DNA from: JAGGAG01 sp031402225
GTDB lineage: Bacteria > Gemmatimonadota > Gemmatimonadetes > Gemmatimonadales > GWC2-71-9
Assembly (NCBI GenBank): GCA_031402225.1
Contig: JANNSD010000152.1
Coordinates: 1 to 64,000, forward strand
Direction: 5' to 3'
Length of the DNA stretch: 64,000 nucleotides
The stretch's first letter is position 1, and the number at the start of each line of letters is the position of its first letter. The notes under the pieces were generated by a model. That model was not told the origin of the DNA and did not search any database. It saw only the letters and a list, made by a program, of their open reading frames with translations. Positions 25,319-30,843 of the stretch are shown one piece after another. A program made the position numbers and the translations under genes.

Positions 25319-26513
25319 GGGCAGCTCCCATCGTGCGGATGACGCGGACGATGCGATCCACCGCGGCCTCCAGTTCCTTGTCGGACACCGCATAGCTCAT
25401 CCGTACCCAGCGGTCATCGCCGAAGGCCGCACCGGGCACGAGGGCCACGCCCTCTCGCTGCATGAGCTCGTCACAGAACCTGGTGCCGGTGGCACCATCG
25501 TGAATGCCGTCAACCCGGAAGAAGAAGTAGAACGCGCCATGCGGTTCCACGAACTCGATGCCGGGCACTTCGGCACGAAAACGACTCACCAGCAGGTCGC
25601 GACGCCGGCGGAACGCCGCCACCATCTTCGTGACGTCCTGATCCACCCGCTCATCGCTGAACGCGGCGACCGCCGCCCACTGCGCCGGGTGATTGGCGCC
25701 GGTCGTGGTGTGGGACTGCAGCGCCGCCATCGCCTTGGCGATGTGCGGTGGCGCCAGCGCCGCCCCAATGCGCCAGCCGGTCATCGCGTAGGCCTTGGAG
25801 GCGCCGTAAATCAGCACGGTGCGCTCGAGCAGGTCGTCGGGCAGGTCGAGCATCGACGCCGCCGGCCCCGGCCCGTAGTTGATGCGGCGATAGATCTCGT
25901 CGGAGATGATCCATACCTGGTGCTTGTGCGCCCACTCCGCGATCCCCTTGAGCTCGGCCAGGGTATACACGGCGCCGGTCGGGTTGCAGGGCGAGCAGAG
26001 GATCAGGCCCTTCACCGACTTGCTATAGGCGGCATCCAGGTCGCGTACGCTCACCTTGAGGCCCCACTCGATATCGCCGGGCACGAGCACCGGCTCGGCC
26101 CGTGACAGGTGCACGATCTGCGGATAGGACACCCACGCCGGCCCAGGAATGAGCACCCGCTGGCCGGGACCGAAGAGCGTGAAGCAGGCATTGAACAGCG
26201 ACTGCTTGGACCCGGAGCTCACCACCATGTGGTCGGGGTTGATCGCGCGGCCACCCGACATGATCGAGAGCGTGCGCGCGATCGCCGTGCGCAACTCCAG
26301 CAGGCCGATGTTGGGCGGGTAGCGTGTCATGCCCTTGTTGATGGCCTCAATGGCCGCCTGGCGGATGGGTGCCGGCGTGTCGAAGTCGGGCTCGCCCACG
26401 CTCAGATCGTAGACGTCCTCACCGGCCGCCTTGCGCCGCTTGGTCTCCGCGCTGATCGCGACGGTTTCGGACGCCTTCAGGTGCGCCAGGTTGATCGAAA
26501 GCGGGTCGGGCAT
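25308..26513 (-). CDS. PLP-dependent aminotransferase, AspC-type class I
   Basis: 401 aa. Fold type I aminotransferase, most similar in motifs to the bacterial aspartate/prephenate aminotransferase group: SVGEPDFDTP near the N terminus, the CSPCNPTGAVY substrate/PLP loop, DEIYRRINYG, the Schiff-base lysine in YGASKAYAMTGWRIG, and the C-terminal RMSYAVSDKEL arginine. It probably exchanges aspartate or another amino acid with 2-oxoglutarate. Start ATG 26513 gives the usual N terminus (MPDPLSINLAHLKAS); a TTG two codons upstream is less likely. Confidence 0.92.
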   Translation of the reverse strand: MPDPLSINLAHLKASETVAISAETKRRKAAGEDVYDLSVGEPDFDTPAPIRQAAIEAINKGMTRYPPNIGLLELRTAIARTLSIMSGGRAINPDHMVVSSGSKQSLFNACFTLFGPGQRVLIPGPAWVSYPQIVHLSRAEPVLVPGDIEWGLKVSVRDLDAAYSKSVKGLILCSPCNPTGAVYTLAELKGIAEWAHKHQVWIISDEIYRRINYGPGPAASMLDLPDDLLERTVLIYGASKAYAMTGWRIGAALAPPHIAKAMAALQSHTTTGANHPAQWAAVAAFSDERVDQDVTKMVAAFRRRRDLLVSRFRAEVPGIEFVEPHGAFYFFFRVDGIHDGATGTRFCDELMQREGVALVPGAAFGDDRWVRMSYAVSDKELEAAVDRIVRVIRTMGAARAA

Positions 26514-26599
26514 GGCCAATCCGGAGTTAGGGCGAAAGCACGGCGACGCGGACCGGGAAGGTTCGTTCGCGACCTGCTCCCTGTCAACGCCATACGCCC

Positions 26600-26628
26600 T
26601 TGGCCCCCGCCACTGGCCGGGCTAGCTT
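26600..26628 (+). promoter_or_regulatory. Candidate promoter for the DbpA-domain gene
   Basis: TTGGCC (26600-26605), a 17-base spacer and TAGCTT (26623-26628) in the divergent gap upstream of the GTG start at 26675. This would give a 5' leader of about 40 nt. Confidence 0.35.
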
Positions 26629-26674
26629 GATTTCCCGCGACAGTCGCGACCGCTATTTGAGAATCGAGGAGCCC

Positions 26675-28153
26675 GTGTCGGAGCTTGAGCTGCACCTGAG
26701 CGCGCCCGTGGCGCGCACCCTGGAGTCGTGGGACTGGCAGGCGTCCGACCCGCTCATGCGCGATGCCGTACCCACCGTGGCCCGGGGTCACAACCTGGTG
26801 GCCGTCCTGCCGCCGTCGCCGGCGGCGGCCGCCCCCCTCATCGGGGCAGTGCTCGGTCGCCTGGGCGGCGGGGTGCGAGGGCTCATGGTGGTGCCGCCCG
26901 GCATGCTGGCCGAGTGGGCCGGCGTCGTGTTCGGGGTCGCCGCCGGCACCGGTCTCAAGGTGGGCGCCGCGCTCGCCTCCGCCCGCGCACTCCGCGAACT
27001 CCGCACCGGCTCCCTCGATCTCCTTGTGGCCTCCCCATCGGTCATCCAGGAACTCATGACCAGTTCCGCCCTCAAGGCGGATGGCCTCGGCGTGATTGTG
27101 CTCGCCCAGCCCGAGGCCTGGGCCGATCACGCCGCCGTCGCGCCGCTGATGCAGGACCTGCCCCTCGAGGCGCAACGGGTCATCCTCACCGCGAACCCGG
27201 CGGCGGCGGCCGAAGTGGTGGAGCGGTATGCCCGGAAGGCGCTGGTGCTCGGCGTGCCGCCGACCGAAGCACCGCCCATGCAGCCGGTCGGCCCGGTGCG
27301 CACGGTAAGCGTGGCGTGGTCGCGTCGCGCGGCGGCGCTGGGCGAGCTGTTGCAGCTCCTCGATCCAGCCACCGTCTCCATCTGGGCGCACGACCGGAGT
27401 GCCGCCGCGGAGATCGCGCGAGCAGTCCCCATCGACGGCGAGTCCATCCGTCTGGTCACCGGCGATGCACCGAAGTCCAGCCTTGTCATCGCGTTCGACC
27501 TCCCCTCACATGAGCGGCTCGCGCAGCTGGTCCAGGCGGGTGATACGGTGCTCCTCGTGCCACCGGGCACCGAGTCGTACGTGGCGGGCATCGCCCGGCC
27601 GACGCGAGCCCTGCGCCTCCCGGGCCTGCTGGAGGAGCATGCGGCCATCTCCACCGCCGACCGAGCTCGTATTCGCGCCGAGCTCGAGTCGGGCGACGGG
27701 TCGGCAGCGCTCCTTGCCCTCGCACCGCTGTTCGAGCGGCATGACCCGACGAGGGTGGCCGCGGCACTCTATGCGCTCTGGAAGGGACAAGAGCGGCAGG
27801 AGCGGCAAGGCGGCAAGGCGGCAGGGCGGCAGGAGGAAGCGACAGCTCCCGCGCCGGCGCCGGCGATTGCGAAGGTGTGGGTTTCGATCGGGAAGAAGGA
27901 CGGGGTGACACCCGCCGACCTCGTTGGCGCCCTGACCAAGGAGTTGCGGGTGGACCGGACCGCGATCGGACGGGTTGAACTGCGCGACGGGTTCTGCCTG
28001 ATCGACCTGCCCGCAGCGGATGCCGACCGGATTGCTCAGGCGCTGAGCGGGAAGATGATCCGGAAGGTCCGGGTGACGGCGCGGCTCGACCGGGTGCCCG
28101 GGGCGAGCACGGACCGCCGGCCTAGGAGCGGCGCCGGACGACCGCGTCCTTGA
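26675..28153 (+). CDS. Degenerate DEAD-box-like protein with DbpA RNA-binding domain
   Basis: 492 aa. Residues about 405-475 (KVWVSIGKKDGVTPADLVGA ... IRKVRVTARLD) match the DbpA C-terminal RNA-binding domain found in DEAD-box helicases. The first 380 residues follow the layout of the two RecA-like domains, but the ATPase motifs are lost: motif I is replaced by VLPPSPAAAAPLIG, motif II by LAQPEAW and the SAT motif by TAN. It is therefore probably an RNA-binding pseudo-helicase. Start GTG 26675 has GAGGAG at 26666-26671, rather close. A repeat-derived Gln/Arg/Gly linker precedes the RNA-binding domain. Confidence 0.75.
   Translation: MSELELHLSAPVARTLESWDWQASDPLMRDAVPTVARGHNLVAVLPPSPAAAAPLIGAVLGRLGGGVRGLMVVPPGMLAEWAGVVFGVAAGTGLKVGAALASARALRELRTGSLDLLVASPSVIQELMTSSALKADGLGVIVLAQPEAWADHAAVAPLMQDLPLEAQRVILTANPAAAAEVVERYARKALVLGVPPTEAPPMQPVGPVRTVSVAWSRRAAALGELLQLLDPATVSIWAHDRSAAAEIARAVPIDGESIRLVTGDAPKSSLVIAFDLPSHERLAQLVQAGDTVLLVPPGTESYVAGIARPTRALRLPGLLEEHAAISTADRARIRAELESGDGSAALLALAPLFERHDPTRVAAALYALWKGQERQERQGGKAAGRQEEATAPAPAPAIAKVWVSIGKKDGVTPADLVGALTKELRVDRTAIGRVELRDGFCLIDLPAADADRIAQALSGKMIRKVRVTARLDRVPGASTDRRPRSGAGRPRP
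27791..27834 (+). repeat. GGCAAGGC/GGCAGGGC simple repeat inside a coding linker
   Basis: Short imperfect direct repeats (GAGCGGCAG twice, then GGCAAGGC, GGCAAGGC, GGCAGGGC, GGCAGG). They encode a QERQERQGGKAAGRQEE linker between the helicase-like part and the DbpA domain. It looks like an in-frame simple-sequence expansion. Confidence 0.8.
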
Positions 28154-28415
28154 GGCGCTTCCCTGCCTTGAAGGCCGGCATGACGGACGCGGGGAGCGTG
28201 ATCGTCTTGCCGGTTCGCGGATTGCGCATGGAGCGGCCGGCGCGGCGGCGCACCTCAAAGTTGCCAAACCCGGTGATCTGGACCCGGCCGCTCTTGCGCA
28301 GCTCGGACGCAATCAGTCCGTCGCTGGCGAAGAGCGCATCCACGATTTCAGATGCACGTGCCTTGGACACCTCGAGGCGCTGCGCGAGCGCCACAATCAA
28401 TTGTTGCTTGGTCAC
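28122..28415 (-). CDS. HU/IHF family DNA-binding protein
   Basis: 97 aa, the normal HU length. It bends and compacts DNA as a dimer. Family features are the N-terminal KQQLIVALAQRL helix, the GFGNFEVRRRAGRSMRNPRTG arm region (read as two parts, GFGNFEV and RNPRTGK) and PAFKAGKRLKDAV at the C terminus. GTG 28415 is chosen because it gives the standard N terminus; the longer frame to 28499 has no HU-like sequence. The 3' end overlaps the convergent DbpA-domain gene by 32 bases. Confidence 0.93.
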   Translation of the reverse strand: MTKQQLIVALAQRLEVSKARASEIVDALFASDGLIASELRKSGRVQITGFGNFEVRRRAGRSMRNPRTGKTITLPASVMPAFKAGKRLKDAVVRRRS

Positions 28416-28459
28416 CGGGCGACGATAGCCGCGACCAACCCCGTCCCGCAAGCACCGCT

Positions 28460-28479
28460 GGCGGGGACGCGTCCCCGCC
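28460..28479. promoter_or_regulatory. Perfect 20-bp palindrome between HU and tdk genes
   Basis: GGCGGGGACG followed by its exact complement CGTCCCCGCC. It lies in the divergent gap, directly upstream of a TACATT (28482-28487) that could serve as -10 box for tdk. It could be an operator or a hairpin. Confidence 0.5.
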
Positions 28480-28545
28480 CCGTACATTGGGCAGCCCACC
28501 GTTGGTCGGTCCTCCGCCCCGCATGTCGTAGCCGGAGACGCATCG

Positions 28546-29151
28546 ATGTATCAGGGATCGCGCACCGGATGGCTCGAGGTGGTCTCGGGGGTCATGTTCA
28601 GCGGCAAGAGCGAAGAGCTCATCCGCCGGGTCCGCCGCGCCATCATTGCCCGCCGCACCGTGCAGGTCTTCAAGTCCCACCTCGACAGCCGGTACGCCGG
28701 CGTCTATAGCGTCAGTAGCCACGACGGCACCGAGCTCGAGGCGATCCCCGTCGATTCCTCGGACGAGATTCTGCGACAGGTGCGGCCTGCCACGGAGATC
28801 GTCGCGATCGACGAGGCGCAGTTTCTCGACCGCGATATCGTCGCGGCGACAGCACTCCTGGCACAGCGCGGGGTACGCGTCATCCTGGCGGGCACCGATA
28901 CCGACTTCCGGGGGGAGCCGTTCGGTGCCATGGGCGACCTGATGGCCGTGGCCGAGCTGGTGGACAAGCTCCGCGCCATCTGCATGGTGTGCGGCGGCGA
29001 GGCGTGCCGGAACCAGCGACTGGTGGACGGTCGCCCGGCGCGCTGGGATTCCCCAACCATCATGGTGGGCGGCCGCGAGTCGTACGAGGCCCGTTGCCGG
29101 CATTGTCATCGGGTGCCGAGGGCGGACGAAGATCAGACGGCGTTGCTGTAG
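28546..29151 (+). CDS. tdk: Thymidine kinase
   Basis: 201 aa. Salvage enzyme phosphorylating thymidine with ATP. It has the Walker A loop GVMFSGKSEE (residues 15-24), the catalytic DEAQF segment, lasso-loop residues near GGRESYEARC and four zinc cysteines in CMVCGG and CRHCH. It is the type II (TK1-like) form. It is divergent from HU with a palindrome between them, and its TAG stop is followed directly by a GTGAGGAC array. Confidence 0.95.
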   Translation: MYQGSRTGWLEVVSGVMFSGKSEELIRRVRRAIIARRTVQVFKSHLDSRYAGVYSVSSHDGTELEAIPVDSSDEILRQVRPATEIVAIDEAQFLDRDIVAATALLAQRGVRVILAGTDTDFRGEPFGAMGDLMAVAELVDKLRAICMVCGGEACRNQRLVDGRPARWDSPTIMVGGRESYEARCRHCHRVPRADEDQTALL

Positions 29152-29181
29152 GACGTGAGGACGTGAGGACGTGAGGCGTGG
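29152..29181 (+). repeat. GTGAGGAC array, left arm bracketing the S23 gene
   Basis: GAC plus two full units and a GTGAGGCGTGG end, directly after the tdk stop, in tdk sense. It is inverted relative to the array at 29638-29692, on the other side of the S23 gene. Confidence 0.9.
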
Positions 29182-29187
29182 AGATTG

Positions 29188-29574
29188 CTAGTTCAGTGGC
29201 CGGACGCCACCAAGACTGCGAAACAAGCCCCACACCAAGCGACCGGCGTGGTCGACCGCCGCGGTTAGTTCGGCGATGCCTTCAGGAGGCAGATACCCGA
29301 GCTCCTCGCACAGGCGGATCTGGTACCTGAGTTCGTTGAATGAGGCGAGCGCAATTCCGAGGAACCGTCGAAATTCCTGCTTGCCCGGCCGCATTGAACC
29401 CTCCACAATATTCGAGGCGATCGAGACTGCGGCTCGGCGCATTTGCGAAGTGAGCCCGAACCGTTCATCGGACGGCAACATCTTGGTAGTTTGATAGACG
29501 CAAAGCGCTAGCTGGTGCGAGGCCCGCCATGCCTCGAGCTTCTCAAAGCGAGGGGATAATGCGTTGGCTGACAT
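29188..29574 (-). CDS. Four-helix-bundle protein (S23/23S rRNA intervening-sequence family)
   Basis: 128 aa. It matches the S23/IVP family: EKLEAWRASHQLALCVYQTT, then FGLTSQMRRAAVSIASNIVE and GSMRPGKQEFRRFLGIALAS as the family core, and a final helix. These small proteins form pentameric four-helix bundles; their role is unknown and many sit inside rRNA intervening sequences or beside mobile DNA. Base composition is visibly less GC-rich than its neighbours. It points against tdk and coaE and lies between inverted octamer arrays, so lateral insertion is likely. Confidence 0.85.
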   Translation of the reverse strand: MSANALSPRFEKLEAWRASHQLALCVYQTTKMLPSDERFGLTSQMRRAAVSIASNIVEGSMRPGKQEFRRFLGIALASFNELRYQIRLCEELGYLPPEGIAELTAAVDHAGRLVWGLFRSLGGVRPLN

Positions 29575-29637
29575 GGGACCAATCTGGGGCCGGACGGGTG
29601 GAGGCGCAGCATCATTCGCACCCAGAGCGTGGTGTAT

Positions 29638-29692
29638 TCACGTCCTCACGTCCTCACGTCCTCACGTCCTCACGCCCTCACGTCCTCACGCC
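29638..29692 (-). repeat. GTGAGGAC array, right arm next to coaE
   Basis: About seven units on the minus strand (two with GGC in place of GAC), running up to the first codon of coaE. No minus-strand gene ends here, so this is an exception to the stop-codon pattern unless it is the second arm of a hairpin split by the S23 gene. Confidence 0.93.
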
Positions 29693-30298
29693 TTGCTAAA
29701 CGTCGCCCTTACCGGCAACGTCGCCGCTGGCAAGTCCACGGTCGCGAACCTGTTTCGGCGCTGGGGCGCGGTGGTCATCGACGCCGACCAGCTGGTGCGC
29801 GAGGTCCAGTCGCCAGGGCATCCGGTGCTCGGCGCCATCGTGCGCCGGTTCGGCCCCGGCGTGCTGCGCCCAGATGGCACCCTCGACCGCGGCCAGCTGC
29901 GTGCGGTGGTGCTGGCCTCGCCCGAGGCACTCGCGGAACTGAACGCGATGGTCCACCCAGCGGTCAGCCGACTCCGCACCGCGCGGGTGGCCGAAGCCCG
30001 CGAGGCCGGCGCACAGGTGGTCGTCACCGACATCCCGCTGCTGTTCGAGGCCGCCGACCCCGACTCGTTCGATGTGGTGGTGCTGGTCGATGCACCCGAT
30101 GACCTGCGCCGCCAGCGGCTTTTCGAGCGGAGTGGCCTGCCGCGCCACGAATCCGATCGCCTCATGGCGACGCAATTGCCGGCCGCAGTCAAGCGCCCGC
30201 GTGCCGACTATGTGATCGATAACGACAGCGATATCGCTGCCCTCGAGGCCCGCACCGCCGAGATCTGGGCCTCGCTGGCGGCCCGCGCGGTTCCTTGA
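29693..30298 (+). CDS. coaE: Dephospho-CoA kinase
   Basis: 201 aa from TTG 29693. Last step of coenzyme A synthesis. The P-loop is ALTGNVAAGKST, then VIDADQLVREV, the DIPLLFEA motif and the lid arginines in RRQRLFERSG. Upstream of the TTG the frame reads only through the octamer array (HVLTSSRPHVLTPSRPH), so the natural 5' end and ribosome site appear to have been replaced or shortened. Starts at ATG 29573 or TTG 29564 would add a repeat-encoded N-terminal tail; which is used is unknown. Confidence 0.9.
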   Translation: MLNVALTGNVAAGKSTVANLFRRWGAVVIDADQLVREVQSPGHPVLGAIVRRFGPGVLRPDGTLDRGQLRAVVLASPEALAELNAMVHPAVSRLRTARVAEAREAGAQVVVTDIPLLFEAADPDSFDVVVLVDAPDDLRRQRLFERSGLPRHESDRLMATQLPAAVKRPRADYVIDNDSDIAALEARTAEIWASLAARAVP

Positions 30299-30323
30299 CC
30301 CGCCCCTCAGCTTCCAGTATTCT
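30295..30323 (+). promoter_or_regulatory. Candidate sigma70-type promoter for gcvH
   Basis: TTGACC (30295-30300), a 17-base spacer and TATTCT (30318-30323), 31 bases before the gcvH ATG. The -35 box overlaps the coaE stop. The leader is too short to hold a glycine riboswitch. Confidence 0.55.
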
Positions 30324-30353
30324 TGCCCCCGATCGCCTCCCCCTGGAGCATTC

Positions 30354-30740
30354 ATGTCGAACATCCCCGCCGACCTTCGTTACACGACCGACCATGAATA
30401 CGTAAAGGTGCTCGGCAAGGGCCTGGTCCAGATCGGCGTCACCGATTACGCCCAGGGCGAACTCGGCGACATTGTATTCGTCAACCTGCCAAAGGTTGGA
30501 GACAGCTTCGATGAACATGGCGTCTTCGGCGTGGTCGAGGCGGTCAAGGCGGTGTCCGACTTGTTCTCGCCGCTCGCGGGCGAGGTGACCGAGGTAAACG
30601 GTGCGCTGGACGCCGACCCCGGCCTCATCAATCGTGACCCCTATGATACGGGCTGGATGGTCAGGCTCCGGATCAAGGATCCTGACAGTGTCACCGCCCT
30701 GCTCACGCCTGAGGCCTACAAGGCTCAGATCGGCGAGTAG
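30354..30740 (+). CDS. gcvH: Glycine cleavage system H protein
   Basis: 128 aa. Lipoyl carrier that shuttles the aminomethyl group between GcvP and GcvT. The lipoylated lysine is Lys65 in the motif VEAVKAVSDLF, preceded by LGDIVFVNLPKVGD and followed by GEVTEVNGALDADPGLINRD (family-typical). ATG 30354 is preceded by CTGGAGC. gcvP follows after a hairpin, and a lipoate ligase able to charge this protein lies 3 kb downstream. Confidence 0.97.
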   Translation: MSNIPADLRYTTDHEYVKVLGKGLVQIGVTDYAQGELGDIVFVNLPKVGDSFDEHGVFGVVEAVKAVSDLFSPLAGEVTEVNGALDADPGLINRDPYDTGWMVRLRIKDPDSVTALLTPEAYKAQIGE

Positions 30741-30766
30741 GATCGCCTGGGTGATCCATCGTGTCG

Positions 30767-30803
30767 TGCGCTCCGGACATCCGTCCGGGGCGCACTTCAT
30801 TTG
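30767..30803 (+). terminator. Strong hairpin after gcvH
   Basis: GTGCGC-T-CCGGAC, loop ATCC, GTCCGG-G-GCGCAC (30767-30796): a 13-bp stem with one wobble pair, followed by TTCATTT. It is a Rho-independent-like terminator or processing site between gcvH and gcvP, and may lower gcvP expression relative to gcvH. Confidence 0.65.
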
Positions 30804-30843
30804 ACCTCGCACGTTTTTTCACGAGTTGGAGCAAGAGGATAGC

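Noticed and set aside
29188..29574. Toxin-antitoxin or transposase role for the S23 gene
   Set aside because: Sequence matches only the four-helix-bundle family; there is no nuclease, integrase or partner antitoxin gene.
29573..29692. Repeat-encoded N-terminal tail (HVLTSSRPH type) of CoaE as a real domain
   Set aside because: The same peptide arises wherever the octamer is read in this frame, including before the lipoate ligase; it reflects DNA repeats, not protein homology.
30299..30353. Glycine riboswitch before gcvH
   Set aside because: A promoter-like TTGACC-17-TATTCT lies at 30295-30323, leaving far too little leader for the aptamer.
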